A stretch of DNA of 64,000 bases from Aeromonas encheleia (lineage in GTDB: Bacteria; Pseudomonadota; Gammaproteobacteria; Enterobacterales; Aeromonadaceae). The notes below the pieces were generated by a model that saw only the letters and a list, made by a program, of their open reading frames with translations, had not been told where the DNA came from and made no database searches. The number at the start of each line of letters is the position of its first letter. Position 1 is the stretch's first letter. Both the position numbers and the translations under genes were made by a program. Shown here piece by piece: positions 7,691 to 17,674 of this stretch. The DNA is taken from NCBI RefSeq assembly GCF_900637545.1, contig NZ_LR134376.1, forward strand, positions 1,135,001 to 1,199,000, given 5' to 3'.

Positions 7691-8047
7691 TTACTGGAGT
7701 ACCAGCACCATCAGCAGGCCGACCGTGATGGCAGACACCAGGAAGGCGAAGCCATAGAACACATAGTGGTGCAGCTTGGTGGTGTGGATCCCAAGGTCGT
7801 GCAGGCCGTGATAGATGCGGTGCATGCCGTGCCAGATCGGCAGGGCGATGATCACCAGCAGGATACAGGCACCCCACCAGGAGCTGGCGAAGGCGAGCAC
7901 GCGCTCGTAGCTCATGGTCTCCACGTCCATGATGCCCATGGGCACCAGCAGACCGGTAATGAGGACAATCACCGGCAGCAGCATGGCGACCACCATGCCA
8001 CCGGCACCAAACAGACCCCAGTAAATAGGTTCGTCAGAACGTCTCAT
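7691..8047 (-). CDS. frdD: Fumarate reductase membrane anchor subunit D
   Basis: 118 residues with three membrane helices (about 10-38, 55-78, 95-117). With FrdC it anchors the catalytic FrdAB dimer to the inner membrane and carries the menaquinol site. Last gene of frdABCD, ten bases after frdC, followed by a strong terminator. Length equals the E. coli protein (119). Confidence 0.95.
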   Translation of the reverse strand: MRRSDEPIYWGLFGAGGMVVAMLLPVIVLITGLLVPMGIMDVETMSYERVLAFASSWWGACILLVIIALPIWHGMHRIYHGLHDLGIHTTKLHHYVFYGFAFLVSAITVGLLMVLVLQ

Positions 8048-8057
8048 GGTTTTCTCC

Positions 8058-8456
8058 TCAGGCGACGATGATCAGGACAAGCAGGGATACCACTGCCAGC
8101 GCCACATACTGGACGATGACGATCGGCTTCTCCGGCACCAGGTCTTCGCCACGGAAGATGCGCATGGCCTTGGGCGCCAGGGCGAACCAGGTCTTGGCAT
8201 GGAACAGGCAAGCTGCCAGGGCGATGACATGGAACAGGATGGCGATTGGGCTTTGCAGGGATTCCAGCCAGCCGTTAAACGCTTCCTGACCCTGTACCAG
8301 TCGCAGCAGACCCCACATCAGCACCACGGCGTAGATGGAGACGAAGATACTGGTGCCTTCACGGATCATGTAACCGGTGTAGAAGGCGTTCTTCAGCCAC
8401 CAGTCTTTCTTCATTTCGCGCACGTAGGGCTTACGTTTGCTATTGGTGTTGTTCAT
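8058..8456 (-). CDS. frdC: Fumarate reductase membrane anchor subunit C
   Basis: 132 residues with three membrane helices (about 26-50, 67-90, 106-130) after a basic cytoplasmic start. The YVREMKKDWW segment near residue 11 is typical of FrdC. It binds menaquinol together with FrdD. It begins 16 bases after the frdB stop within the frd operon. The length fits the E. coli subunit (131). Confidence 0.95.
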   Translation of the reverse strand: MNNTNSKRKPYVREMKKDWWLKNAFYTGYMIREGTSIFVSIYAVVLMWGLLRLVQGQEAFNGWLESLQSPIAILFHVIALAACLFHAKTWFALAPKAMRIFRGEDLVPEKPIVIVQYVALAVVSLLVLIIVA

Positions 8457-8472
8457 GGTCTCACTCCTGGTC

Positions 8473-9207
8473 TCAATCCGGCTTGAACATGGCGATCATG
8501 TAGTCCTTGGCGCTCTCGACCTTGCCAAGCTGGATAGCGGCGGCCGGATCCACGCCCTTCGGACAGACATCGGAACAGTAGCCCACGAAGGTACAGCCCC
8601 AGACACCCTCGTCCTGGCTGATGATCTTCATCCGCTCCTTGGACGCGCCGTCGCGGTTGTCGGCGTTGTAGCGATAGGCCAGAGCCAGTGCCGCCGGACC
8701 GGTGAACTTCTTGTTGATGCCGTACTGCGGGCAGGCGGCGTAGCACAGACCACAGTTGATGCACATGGAGAACTGGTGATACTTCGCCATGTCGGCCGGG
8801 GTCTGGGTGTACTCGCCGTCACACAGGTTGCGCGGTTCGCTCGGGATGATGTAGGGCTTGATGCTCTCCAGCTTCTCGATGAAATCGGACATGTCGACCA
8901 CCAGATCGCGCTCGATCGGGAAGTTGTTGAGCGGCTCGATCTTCATCTTGCCCGGCAGATAGTCGCGCAGGAAGGTCTTGCAACCCAGCTTCGGAATGCC
9001 GTTGACCATCATGCCGCAGGAGCCGCAGATCGCCATCCGGCAGGACCAGCGGAAGCTCAGGGTAGAGTCCAGCTGATCCTTGATGTACTGCAGCGCATCC
9101 AGCAGGGACATCTCTTTCAGGTAAGGCACCTGGAAGGTCTGCATCCAGGGCTCGTTGTCCTGCTCCGGTCGGTAGCGCAGGATCTCAATTTCGATCATCT
9201 CAGCCAT
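8473..9207 (-). CDS. frdB: Fumarate reductase iron-sulfur subunit
   Basis: 244 residues, the same length as E. coli FrdB. The [2Fe-2S] ligands are in [18 protein letters not shown] followed by LGC (about 57-77). The [4Fe-4S] motif [12 protein letters not shown] is near 149, and the third cluster's cysteines are in [14 protein letters not shown] near 205. It passes electrons from menaquinol in FrdCD to FAD in FrdA during fumarate respiration. The ATG at 9207 gives [12 protein letters not shown] like E. coli MAEM and overlaps the frdA stop by eight bases. Confidence 0.96.
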   Translation of the reverse strand: MAEMIEIEILRYRPEQDNEPWMQTFQVPYLKEMSLLDALQYIKDQLDSTLSFRWSCRMAICGSCGMMVNGIPKLGCKTFLRDYLPGKMKIEPLNNFPIERDLVVDMSDFIEKLESIKPYIIPSEPRNLCDGEYTQTPADMAKYHQFSMCINCGLCYAACPQYGINKKFTGPAALALAYRYNADNRDGASKERMKIISQDEGVWGCTFVGYCSDVCPKGVDPAAAIQLGKVESAKDYMIAMFKPD

Positions 9208-10984
9208 TCTTCTTAGCCTCGTCTTGTTTCTCACCCTCGGAACCGTACACACGCTTGGCCGGTTGGGATTTAGTGATCTTCACATCGGAGTAATCGATGG
9301 TCGGGGCGCCTTCCTGGTTGTAGAAGGAGAGGGAGTGCTTGAGGTAGTTCACGTCATCCCGCTCTTCGTAACCATCCAGACGCTGGTGGGAGCCACGAGA
9401 CTCTTTGCGGTTGATGGCGGAGTGGGCCATGGCTTCGGCCACGTCCAGCATGTAGCCCAATTCGATGGCGTACAGCAGATCGGTGTTGAAGACCGAGGAC
9501 TTGTCGTTGATCTTGACCTTCTTGTAACGGGCCTTCAGCTCGTTGATCTTGTCGATGGTGCCTTGCATCAGCTCTTCGGTACGGTAGATACCGACCCCGG
9601 CTTCCATGGACAGGCCCAACTCGTTGCGGATATCGGCCGGGTTTTCGGTGCCGTCGATGTCGAGCAAGGAGAGGTGCTGCTTGATCAGCTGCTGTGCCTT
9701 GGCGGCCAGCGCCTCGGTGTTGCCATGAGTCTGGGTCTTGGCAAACTCACCGGCGTGCTCACCGGCCACCTTGCCGAACACTACGATCTCAGACAGGGAG
9801 TTGGAGCCCAGACGGTTGGCACCGTGCAGACCGACGGAGGCACACTCGCCCAGGGCGTACAGACCCGGCATGCGGGTGGCGCACTGGCCGTTGGTCTCGA
9901 TGCCACCCATGGTGTAGTGGGCGGTCGGACGAACCGGGATAGGCTCCTTGACCGGATCCACACCCACGTAGGCCTTGGCCAGTTCGCAGATGAAGGGCAG
10001 ACGCTCCTTCAGGTACTTCTCGCCGAGGTGGCGCAGGTCGAGGTGAACCACGTCGCCCATCGGGCCCTGGATCACGCGGCCTTTCTGCTGCTCTTGCCAG
10101 AATGCCTGGGAGAGGCGATCGCGGGGACCCAGCTCCATATGCTTGTTCTTCGGCTGGCCGACCGGGGTTTCCGGGCCCAGACCGTAGTCTTGCAGGTAGC
10201 GGTAGCCATCCTTGTTGAGCAGGATGCCACCCTCACCACGACAACCTTCGGTCATCAGGATGCCGGTGCCCGGCAGGCCGGTCGGGTGATACTGGACGAA
10301 CTCCATGTCGCGCAGCGGTACACCGTGGCGGTAGGCCAGGGCCATGCCGTCGCCGGTGACGATGCCACCGTTGGTGTTGTAGCGATACACGCGACCGGCG
10401 CCACCGGTGGCCAGAATGACGGACTTGGCCTGGATGAAGCGGGTGATGCCGTTCTGGATGTCGAAGGTCAGGACGCCCTGGACGCGACCGTCTTCCACGA
10501 TCAGATCCATACAGAAGTGCTCATCGAAGCGCTTGATGGTCGGATACTTGATGGAGGTCTGGAACAGGGTGTGCAGGATGTGGAAACCGGACTTGTCGGC
10601 GGCGAACCAGGTGCGGGGGATCTTCATCCCGCCGAAGCGGCGCACGTTGGCTTTGCCATCCGGCTTGCGGCTCCAGGGGCAGCCCCAGTGTTCCAGCTGG
10701 ATCATCTCGTTGGTGGCATTGTTGACGAAGTAGTCGACCACGTCCTGCTCACACAACCAGTCGCCACCGGACACGGTGTCGTTGAAGTGATTTTCGAGGG
10801 AGTCATCCTCACGGACGACGCCGGCGGCACCGCCTTCTGCCGCCACCGTGTGGCTGCGCATCGGATAGACCTTGGAGATCAGGGCGATCTCCAGCTCCGG
10901 GTGTGCTTCTGCTATGGCGATAGCGGCACGCAGGCCACCACCACCGGCACCGATGATGGCGACATCGGTCTTGATAATATCCAC
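9200..10984 (-). CDS. frdA: Fumarate reductase flavoprotein subunit
   Basis: 594 residues. The FAD-binding [12 protein letters not shown] is near residue 9, and SHTVAAEGG near 43 holds the histidine that binds FAD covalently. [21 protein letters not shown] is close to the active site, and [10 protein letters not shown] and LGSNSLSE complete the family signature. It reduces fumarate to succinate as the terminal step of anaerobic respiration. I chose the GTG at 10984: TAAGGAGG lies five bases ahead and the protein start then matches E. coli FrdA. An ATG-less extension to 11017 is unlikely. Confidence 0.95.
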   Translation of the reverse strand: MDIIKTDVAIIGAGGGGLRAAIAIAEAHPELEIALISKVYPMRSHTVAAEGGAAGVVREDDSLENHFNDTVSGGDWLCEQDVVDYFVNNATNEMIQLEHWGCPWSRKPDGKANVRRFGGMKIPRTWFAADKSGFHILHTLFQTSIKYPTIKRFDEHFCMDLIVEDGRVQGVLTFDIQNGITRFIQAKSVILATGGAGRVYRYNTNGGIVTGDGMALAYRHGVPLRDMEFVQYHPTGLPGTGILMTEGCRGEGGILLNKDGYRYLQDYGLGPETPVGQPKNKHMELGPRDRLSQAFWQEQQKGRVIQGPMGDVVHLDLRHLGEKYLKERLPFICELAKAYVGVDPVKEPIPVRPTAHYTMGGIETNGQCATRMPGLYALGECASVGLHGANRLGSNSLSEIVVFGKVAGEHAGEFAKTQTHGNTEALAAKAQQLIKQHLSLLDIDGTENPADIRNELGLSMEAGVGIYRTEELMQGTIDKINELKARYKKVKINDKSSVFNTDLLYAIELGYMLDVAEAMAHSAINRKESRGSHQRLDGYEERDDVNYLKHSLSFYNQEGAPTIDYSDVKITKSQPAKRVYGSEGEKQDEAKKNG

Positions 10985-11045
10985 ATCTGCCTCCTTAGGG
11001 ATAGATTTGCTGGGCACGATTTTGCTCTATGAAAAAAATTCAGGC

Positions 11046-11059
11046 TTGATGCAAGTCAA
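11046..11059 (-). promoter_or_regulatory. FNR-type site upstream of frdA
   Basis: TTGAT-GCAA-GTCAA matches the FNR consensus TTGAT-N4-ATCAA at 9 of 10 positions, 62 bases before the frdA start. FNR activation is expected for fumarate reductase in oxygen-limited cells. Confidence 0.6.
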
Positions 11060-11150
11060 ACTGCTTTGTTTTAGTGCTTGGCAATGGTGGTTTTTATTAA
11101 AACCACCCCATTCCTTGGATAAAAATGCCGTCATTATCGCCATCCATCAG

Positions 11151-11162
11151 TGATCTGGATCA
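11151..11162 (-). promoter_or_regulatory. Second FNR-like palindrome upstream of frdA
   Basis: TGAT-CTGG-ATCA keeps the core FNR half-sites, but the outermost bases (G on both sides) do not match. It is about 170 bases before frdA. Confidence 0.35.
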
Positions 11163-11459
11163 GCCGTAATCATTGCTCGGATTATTTTAACTCCAAGATT
11201 GTACGTAGTTTTCTTTCAAAAAAATGAGAAATGCCTCTCTTTTTAGGTATTACCCCTAAAGTTTTTAAGTTTTTTATCAAAAATATTTAATAATAATTAT
11301 TCTCACGAAGCAGGGGTCAAAAAGGCTTCAAAAAAGTAATGCGAATATAGTTGGAGCGGGACACGTATGCGTCAGGATGTTAACCGAAGGGAGAGGCAGA
11401 TCACAGAGATGGGGGGAGTGAGGGGGGATTATAACTACTGAAACCAAAAGACTTTATAT

Positions 11460-11486
11460 AAGAAGGGGCCTGTATGGCCCCTTCTT
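11460..11486 (-). terminator. Terminator of the Cache chemoreceptor gene
   Basis: AAGAAGGGGCC and GGCCCCTTCTT form an 11-bp stem with a TGTAT loop, 12 bases beyond the stop codon. Confidence 0.85.
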
Positions 11487-11497
11487 GTTTGACGGTA

Positions 11498-13375
11498 TCA
11501 GATGCGGAACATGCCCACCTGATTGTTGAGTTCACCTGAAATATTTTTGAGTTGGGCCGACAGGTTGCGGGAGCTGTCGGCATCCACGGCCAGCTCATCG
11601 GAGACGTCCTTGACCGCCTGGATGTTGCGGCTGACCTCGTCGGTCACCGCCCGCTGCTCCTCGGCGGCGCTGGAGATCTGGGTCGCCATGTCGGAGATCT
11701 GGTTGATGGAGGTGGTGATCTGCTCCAGCGCCTGGGTAGCATCGTTCGCATCCTCCACGCTGTTCTGCGCCAGCAGCTGGCCCTCGTGCATGGTGCTGAC
11801 GGCGCCCTGGGTGTTGCGTTGCAGGGTCTCTATCATGCTGCGGATCTCGACGGTGGAGCTGTGGGTTCGCTGGGACAGCACCCGCACCTCGTCGGCCACC
11901 ACGGCGAAGCCACGGCCCTGCTCACCGGCCCGGGCGGCCTCGATGGCGGCGTTTAGCGCCAGCAGGTTGGTCTGCTCGGCGATGCCCTGGATGGTGGAGA
12001 GGATGGTGTTGATCTCCTGCGCATTCTTCTCCAGCTCCTGGATGATGCCGGAGGCCTGTTTGACCTGGGTGGCGAGATCCGTGATGGAGCGTTGGTTGCG
12101 GGCGATCACCTGCTTGCCGTGCTCACAGCTGCTGGAGGAGCTGCGGGCCGCATCCGCGGTCTGCTCGGCGTTGCTGGCCACCTCCACCGCGGTGGCGGAC
12201 ATCTCGTGCACCGCGGTGGCGATCTGGGAGATTTCGTTCTGCTGGCGCGCCAGACCCTGGTTGGACTTCTCCGCCATGTCGTGGGACGACCTGGCCTGCT
12301 GGTTCAACTGCCCGGAGGAGTTGGAGATGTCCTGCACCATCACGTGGATCCGCTCGATGAAGGTGTTGACGTGTCTGGCGACCGTGCCCACCTCGTCTTC
12401 CCGCTCGATCTTGATGCGGCGGGTCAGGTCGCCGTTACCGCGGGAGAGATCGGCAATCGCTTCGCCGAGCGTCTTCAGCGGCGCCAGGGAACTGTTGATG
12501 GCGACGTAGGAGAAACCCGCCACTATGAGGATGGTGAGCAGCCCCTGTAGCAGGGCGGAGCTGACCATGCGGGATACCGACTGATAGGCGACCGCCTCGT
12601 CCACCACTATGCCGAAGTACCAGTTGGTGTTGGGGATCTCGGTGAGATCGAACACGCTGGCCTTGCCGCTGATATCCATCTCGGAGATGGTGTTGTCATG
12701 GGCCAGCTCGTTGACCTTGGCCGCCGTCAGCTCGGGGGAGAGGGCGGTGGCGGGCTTGAGGGTCAGCGCCTTGTCCGGGTGGGCGATGATGGTGCCGTTG
12801 CTGTCCACCAGGATGGCGTAGGTGCCCTCGGAGTTCATGGCCAGCACGTCGCGCACCAGCCCCTCGATGGAGACGTCACCGGCGATCACCCCCTGGGTGT
12901 TGCCACGGGTGAAGGGCTCGGCGATGGTGATGATGAGGTTGCCCGACGCGGCATCGGCGTAGGGGGCCGTGATGGCGAGCTTGCCCGCCGCCATGGCGTC
13001 CTTGTACCAGGGGCGCTGGCGCGGATCATAGCCGGCCGGCAGGCTGGTCTGCTTGCTCTGGATCATCCGGCCATCCTGGGTGCCCACGTAGACCAGATCG
13101 AAGTTGCCCGCGTTCATGGACTGGGCCAGGTGGCTGATGGGCTCATCCTCCTTGGCGAAGGCCTCCTTGGTGGAGCTCACCATGCTGATGCGGGCGTCCA
13201 GCCAGCGGGAGATCCCCTTCACGTTGGAGGCCGAGCTGTCGTCGATGAAGCTCCAGATCAGGCGCTGGGTTTCGCTGCGCAGCTGGGAGGTGTTGTACCA
13301 GACCTGCAGGCCGGTGATGACCAGGATGATGGCCCCGATGGCGAGGACCAGCTTGTTCTTGATGGATAGATTCAT
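11498..13375 (-). CDS. Methyl-accepting chemotaxis protein, dCache amino-acid type
   Basis: 625 residues. TM1 is at about 8-27, a periplasmic double Cache domain at 33-270, TM2 at 273-295, HAMP at 297-350, and the signalling domain at 360-625 with the hairpin tip [21 protein letters not shown]121-x-W123-Y124, Y139 and D167 match the spacing of the amino-acid signature of dCache_1AA receptors (PctA R126, W128, Y129, Y144, D173), so it probably senses L-amino acids. No C-terminal CheR-binding pentapeptide is visible; it ends VGMFRI. A sigma-28-like promoter lies upstream. Confidence 0.92.
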   Translation of the reverse strand: MNLSIKNKLVLAIGAIILVITGLQVWYNTSQLRSETQRLIWSFIDDSSASNVKGISRWLDARISMVSSTKEAFAKEDEPISHLAQSMNAGNFDLVYVGTQDGRMIQSKQTSLPAGYDPRQRPWYKDAMAAGKLAITAPYADAASGNLIITIAEPFTRGNTQGVIAGDVSIEGLVRDVLAMNSEGTYAILVDSNGTIIAHPDKALTLKPATALSPELTAAKVNELAHDNTISEMDISGKASVFDLTEIPNTNWYFGIVVDEAVAYQSVSRMVSSALLQGLLTILIVAGFSYVAINSSLAPLKTLGEAIADLSRGNGDLTRRIKIEREDEVGTVARHVNTFIERIHVMVQDISNSSGQLNQQARSSHDMAEKSNQGLARQQNEISQIATAVHEMSATAVEVASNAEQTADAARSSSSSCEHGKQVIARNQRSITDLATQVKQASGIIQELEKNAQEINTILSTIQGIAEQTNLLALNAAIEAARAGEQGRGFAVVADEVRVLSQRTHSSTVEIRSMIETLQRNTQGAVSTMHEGQLLAQNSVEDANDATQALEQITTSINQISDMATQISSAAEEQRAVTDEVSRNIQAVKDVSDELAVDADSSRNLSAQLKNISGELNNQVGMFRI

Positions 13376-13441
13376 GTGTACATCCTTGTGAGCGTCAATC
13401 TGAGATCTGGGTGTGGTCTGTTATTGTTATGAGCCAATACT

Positions 13442-13468
13442 GTATCGGCTGAAATTGGACTTTATGTA
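13442..13468 (-). promoter_or_regulatory. Candidate sigma-28 (FliA) promoter of the chemoreceptor gene
   Basis: On the minus strand TACA is followed by 15 bases and GCCGATAC, close to TAAA-N15-GCCGATAA. It would give a leader of about 60 bases before the ATG at 13375. One mismatch lies in each element. Confidence 0.5.
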
Positions 13469-13534
13469 TCCCGATGCGCACGAAATTTAGCATCTATTTT
13501 TGACGTTCTATGGCCCGCCAACCCGCGTCGATAC

Positions 13535-14212
13535 TCAGCTGAATCGATCTGGTCGGTTGGTGAAGATGCCATCGACACCCATGGTCGCCAGCGCCCTGCC
13601 ATCGGCCGGCTCGTCGACCGTGTAGACCAGCACCTTGAGCCCCCGTCGGTGCGCATCCGCCACCAGTTCGGCATCGACGAAATCCACATCGCAGTTCAGT
13701 GACCAAGCCCCCAGCTGCTCGGCGAATAGGGCCAGGGTGAGCGGCAGGCTGGCGGTCAGGGCGCCGAGGCGCAGCTCCGGTCGCAGCAGGGCAAAGCGCG
13801 CCAGCTCGGGGTGGTGGAACGATGAGATGACCCAGTGCGCCGGGGTGAAACCCAGCTCCACCTCGGCTCGCCGGGTCAGGACCGCCACCGGCTCGGCGGT
13901 GTGGGCGCCCTTGAGCTCGATGTGCAGCTCGCAGCGTCCCGCAATCAGGGCCATCACCTGCCACAGGGTCGGGATCTTCTCTCCCTCACCCGCATCCAGG
14001 CTTGCCAGATAGGCGCGGGGTTGCTCGCAGAGCACCCCGGCACCGTCGGTGCAGCGCTCCAGCCGCCGGTCGTGGAATACCCACAGCTCGCCGTCGGCCC
14101 ACTGCACGTCGAGCTCGATGGCGCTGACCCCGAGTGCGATGGCCCTCGCCATCGCCTTGAGGGTGTTTTCCGGCGCCAGCCCGCTGGCGCCGCGATGGGC
14201 AATGATCTGCAT
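13535..14212 (-). CDS. ugpQ: Cytoplasmic glycerophosphodiester phosphodiesterase
   Basis: 225 residues without a signal peptide. The GDPD active site is clear: HRGASGLAPENT at 6-17 (catalytic H and R), the metal ligands in AIELDVQ near 32-38 and the second histidine in VFHDRRLERCTDG near 45-57. It hydrolyses deacylated phospholipids to sn-glycerol 3-phosphate and an alcohol. No ugp transporter genes are adjacent. The ATG at 14212 gives the compact start MQIIAHRGASG typical of cytoplasmic UgpQ. Confidence 0.92.
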   Translation of the reverse strand: MQIIAHRGASGLAPENTLKAMARAIALGVSAIELDVQWADGELWVFHDRRLERCTDGAGVLCEQPRAYLASLDAGEGEKIPTLWQVMALIAGRCELHIELKGAHTAEPVAVLTRRAEVELGFTPAHWVISSFHHPELARFALLRPELRLGALTASLPLTLALFAEQLGAWSLNCDVDFVDAELVADAHRRGLKVLVYTVDEPADGRALATMGVDGIFTNRPDRFS

Positions 14213-14248
14213 GTTATGGCTCCTGAATTGTCGAGATTCAGCTCTGAT

Positions 14249-17200
14249 TTAGCCCCGGCTCATCCTGATATCGATCTGCTGGTGCGGCAATCCCAGCCCC
14301 TGCTGCCGCAGCTTCTCCAGCACCAGCGAGTGAACCTCATGGGTGATCGGCATGCGGTGATCCATGTTGTTGACGTAGAGGCGGATCTCGTAGATGAGTG
14401 CCGAGTCGGTGAACTCGACCAGGAATACCTCGGGAGTCGGGGTATCCAGCACCAGGCTGGACTCCTGCACGCACAGCTCCAGCAACTGCTGCACCCGTTT
14501 GGGTTCCTGGCTCAGGCCGATGCGGATGCGTAGCTTGACCCGGGTGATGGCATCGGACAGGGACCAGTTGATGAACTGCTCGGTGATGAAGGCCTTGTTG
14601 GGGACGATAATCTCCTTGCGATCCCAGTCCACTATGGTGGTGGCGCGGGTCTTGATCTTGGTGACTGTGCCGGTCAGATCGCGAATGGTGACGGTGTCGC
14701 CGAGCCGGATCGGCTTCTCGAACAGGATGATGAGGCCCGAGACGAAGTTCGCGAAGATCTCCTGCAGGCCGAAGCCCAGACCCACCGACAGCGCCGCCAC
14801 CAGCCACTGGGTCTTGGACCAGTCGATGCCGAGCATGGAGAAGCCGGTGAGGGCACCTATCAGGATCACCATATATTTGCTGACGGTGGTCAGCGCGAAG
14901 CCGGTGCCGGGGGAGAGGCTCAGGTGCTGGAGCAGGGTGAGCTCCATCAGCCCCGGCAGGCTGCGGGCGGTGACCACGGTCAGGATGAAGGCGAAGGCGG
15001 TCAGCATCAGATCCTGCAGGGTGATGGCGGAGAGCTGCTCTATGCCGGCCACCTTGCTGCTCACCTGCCACACCTCGATGCTGCTGAGGAAGCTGAAGGC
15101 CGAGTTGAGATCCGACCATTGCACCACCACCAGCATGGTGAAGCCCAGCATCAGCAGGGTGCGCACCAGCCCCAGCGACTGGGCGCTGATGGTGTCCAGA
15201 TCCAGCTCGGGCTCCTCCACCACGTCCGGGATCTCGGAGCTGAGATCGTCCTCGTCACGTTCCCGTTGGGCCAGGATCTCGGCCCGCTTGCTCTTGGCGC
15301 GATCGAAGGCGAGACGGCGGCGCTGGATCAGCATCCAGCGATGGGCCAGGTAGTAGACGAGCAGGCAGCCGAGCCCCAGCAGCAGGCTCAGCTCCAGCTG
15401 GCGCAGCAGGGTGCGGGAGGTATAGAAGTAGCCGAACAGGGAGCCCAGCACCGCCAGCAGGGGGGCCAGCATCAGGCTGTTCCAGATGAAGTGGTGCAGC
15501 AAATGGGGCTTGGTCATGTCGGCCTGACCCCAGGTCAGCGGCAGCTTCTCCCGGTTGAGGCGGGCGAAGAACAGCAGCAGCCAGAGCGCCCCGACGATGA
15601 AGGCCAGGCGGCCGAGGGAGTCGTAGAAGGCGTGCTCCTGATAGCTGTTGGCCATGCCCTGCACGAAGAAGCTCGGGATCAGCACCAGCAGTAGGGTGCG
15701 GAACTGGCCCCACACCCGCTGCACCGGCTCTTTCGGCCAGCGAAAATGCAGGATCAGGATCCCCTTCTCCAGGGTCAGGTGGCGGACCACCAGCAGGGCC
15801 AGCAGCAGAAACCAGATCTCGCCGAGGCCACGGGCCACCGCGACCGCGAACGGATATTGCCAGGCGCCGTCCAGCAGGCCGCGCATCATCAGCGCCATGG
15901 CCGGCAGCGGCAGGGCGGCGAGCAGGGAGCGCACCAGCAGACGGCTGGTGAGGCTGAACTTGTCCTGGGTCACCTTGCCGATGCGCGGGGCTATGTACTG
16001 GCTGTACTCCGTCAGATGGCGGGCAAGCTTGGTCCAGCACCAGGCCAGCACCAGCAGGCCGAGCCCGGCCAGGGTGAGGTTCATGGGGTTGTTTTCCACT
16101 ATGGCCCTGGGCAGCTGCAACCAGTTGGCGGGATCGATCAGCAGGCTCAGCGCGGTGGGCACCCCGAGCAGCACGGTCGGGGTGAGCGGGCGCACATCCG
16201 GCATCCAGAACAGGTGGCTGGCGCTGATGTCCCGGATCTCGTCGATCTTGCTGTTCTGGCGGCTGTAGAGCAGCTTGAGTCGGGTCTGCTCCTGGATCAG
16301 GGTGTCGGAGGCGTCGTTGAGCCGGGTCAGCAGTTGCCGTCTGGCCTTGAGCAGGTTGTCGAGCACCGCCTGCTGGGCGCGATCCAGGGTGATGTCATCG
16401 CCGCTGAGCAGGTTGTTGCGGATCTGATCGGGATCCTTGAGGGCATCCTGCTCGGTCTCGTACTGGTACTTCGCCATGCGCGCCTTGACGATGGCGGACT
16501 CCAGCTTCTCCAGCGGGAAGTAGTTGGGCAGATCGGCCAGCTTGCTGCGCAGGTTCTCGCCATAGGCGTTGCTGATCTGCAGCCATTCCAGCTGCTCGCG
16601 CACCGAGTTGACCAGATCGTTGAGCCCGGACAGGGACTTGTCGATGTCCCGCTGTTCGTCCTGCACCCGTTCGATCTGCTCCTCCAGGGCGCCGAGTTGC
16701 AGGGAGAGCGCCTGATTCTGCTGTTGCTGCTCCTGCAGCAGGGGCAGATCCGAGGTGAGCTGCCGGCGCAGCCGCTCGCTTTCGGCCAGCGCCTGCTCCG
16801 TCTTCTCCCGCCGCAGCAGGTTCTGTTGCGTCAGCAGGCTGTTCTGCCACTCGTCCTCATCGGTGATGGCGAGGTTGAGCTCCTGCAGCTTCAGCTTGCC
16901 GAGATCGTTGCGCTGCTGGGCGGAGAGCTGCTCCAGCTCCAGCATCTGGATCCGGTCCGACAGGCTCTGCTCCTTGAGGCGGGTGGCCAGTTGATGGGCC
17001 TCCTGCAGGCGATCCGACTCGTTGCTGAAACTCAGGCGATCGAGCTGGGCGCGGGTCTGCAGCAGCTGCTTGCGCAGCTCGTCGACCCGCAGGTGATACT
17101 CCTGACCCGTGCTCTCCAGCTGATTGAGGCCATCCATCACCGCCTGACGCTCCTTGCGCAGGTTGATCTGGCGGTTGCTGCTCAGGCTGATGGCCTGGCG

Positions 17201-17521
17201 CAGCGCCTCCTCCTTGAGGGAGGAGAGGGGCGGGCGGGACTGGGGCTGATAGTTGTGCAGGCTCTCCTTGAGGCGGGCCGACTCCTTGGGATAGTCGATC
17301 AGGATCTGCTGGTAGACCTTGCCCTGCTCCCGGTAGCGCTGGGCGTCCCTGGCGTATTGCAGCGCCTGCTGGTAGCTCTCCCGCAGCTGCTGGTTTTCCG
17401 GGGTGTCGGTCTTGGGCACGCCTTGCAGCAACTCTTCAACCTGAGTGATGGCGTCATCGGCCTGTGCGAGCGAGGGGAGAAGGCTGAAGCAGATCAGCAG
17501 ACAGAGCAGGCGTTGCAACAT
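14249..17521 (-). CDS. mscM: Miniconductance mechanosensitive channel MscM (YjeP-like)
   Basis: 1090 residues (E. coli YjeP 1107). A signal peptide (1-21) is followed by a long periplasmic coiled-coil region rich in Q, L and E (about 22-450). About ten membrane helices lie between 455 and 920, and an MscS-type pore and beta domain at 860-1090. The pore helix and loop read GLQEIFANFVSGLIILFEKP and the beta domain IVDWDRKEIIVPNKAFITEQ, which resemble YjeP more than MscK from memory. It releases solutes on osmotic downshift. It is not next to psd as in E. coli. Confidence 0.88.
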   Translation of the reverse strand: MLQRLLCLLICFSLLPSLAQADDAITQVEELLQGVPKTDTPENQQLRESYQQALQYARDAQRYREQGKVYQQILIDYPKESARLKESLHNYQPQSRPPLSSLKEEALRQAISLSSNRQINLRKERQAVMDGLNQLESTGQEYHLRVDELRKQLLQTRAQLDRLSFSNESDRLQEAHQLATRLKEQSLSDRIQMLELEQLSAQQRNDLGKLKLQELNLAITDEDEWQNSLLTQQNLLRREKTEQALAESERLRRQLTSDLPLLQEQQQQNQALSLQLGALEEQIERVQDEQRDIDKSLSGLNDLVNSVREQLEWLQISNAYGENLRSKLADLPNYFPLEKLESAIVKARMAKYQYETEQDALKDPDQIRNNLLSGDDITLDRAQQAVLDNLLKARRQLLTRLNDASDTLIQEQTRLKLLYSRQNSKIDEIRDISASHLFWMPDVRPLTPTVLLGVPTALSLLIDPANWLQLPRAIVENNPMNLTLAGLGLLVLAWCWTKLARHLTEYSQYIAPRIGKVTQDKFSLTSRLLVRSLLAALPLPAMALMMRGLLDGAWQYPFAVAVARGLGEIWFLLLALLVVRHLTLEKGILILHFRWPKEPVQRVWGQFRTLLLVLIPSFFVQGMANSYQEHAFYDSLGRLAFIVGALWLLLFFARLNREKLPLTWGQADMTKPHLLHHFIWNSLMLAPLLAVLGSLFGYFYTSRTLLRQLELSLLLGLGCLLVYYLAHRWMLIQRRRLAFDRAKSKRAEILAQRERDEDDLSSEIPDVVEEPELDLDTISAQSLGLVRTLLMLGFTMLVVVQWSDLNSAFSFLSSIEVWQVSSKVAGIEQLSAITLQDLMLTAFAFILTVVTARSLPGLMELTLLQHLSLSPGTGFALTTVSKYMVILIGALTGFSMLGIDWSKTQWLVAALSVGLGFGLQEIFANFVSGLIILFEKPIRLGDTVTIRDLTGTVTKIKTRATTIVDWDRKEIIVPNKAFITEQFINWSLSDAITRVKLRIRIGLSQEPKRVQQLLELCVQESSLVLDTPTPEVFLVEFTDSALIYEIRLYVNNMDHRMPITHEVHSLVLEKLRQQGLGLPHQQIDIRMSRG

Positions 17522-17674
17522 GGCGCACGTTTCCGTTCATGAGAAGTCGCCTTAGCCTAAAGCAGGGGGTGGGGCGGGTAAAGTCTTCCATATTAATGAT
17601 CTGTAACATAAATAACGGGTGATCCGGGTCTTGTTTGGCTATTATTCTGGCCGTTCCCCTCAGTTGAGCAGTTT

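Larger units (their letters stand above)
10985..11497. other. Intergenic region between frdA and a chemoreceptor gene
   Basis: About 510 bp with no convincing gene. It is much more AT-rich than its surroundings, especially 11190-11330. It contains FNR-like sites for frd near 11046 and 11151 and, at its right end, the terminator of the chemoreceptor gene. No repeat or mobile element is apparent. Confidence 0.7.

Noticed and set aside
9224-11032. 602-codon open frame antisense to frdA
   Set aside because: Shadow of a highly conserved gene with strong codon bias.
11251-11257. NarL heptamer TACCCCT upstream of frd
   Set aside because: A single heptamer without correctly placed partner is expected by chance.
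11288-11302. Fur-box-like TAATAATAATTATTC
   Set aside because: Three mismatches to the 7-1-7 Fur motif in a very AT-rich stretch; no iron gene adjoins it.
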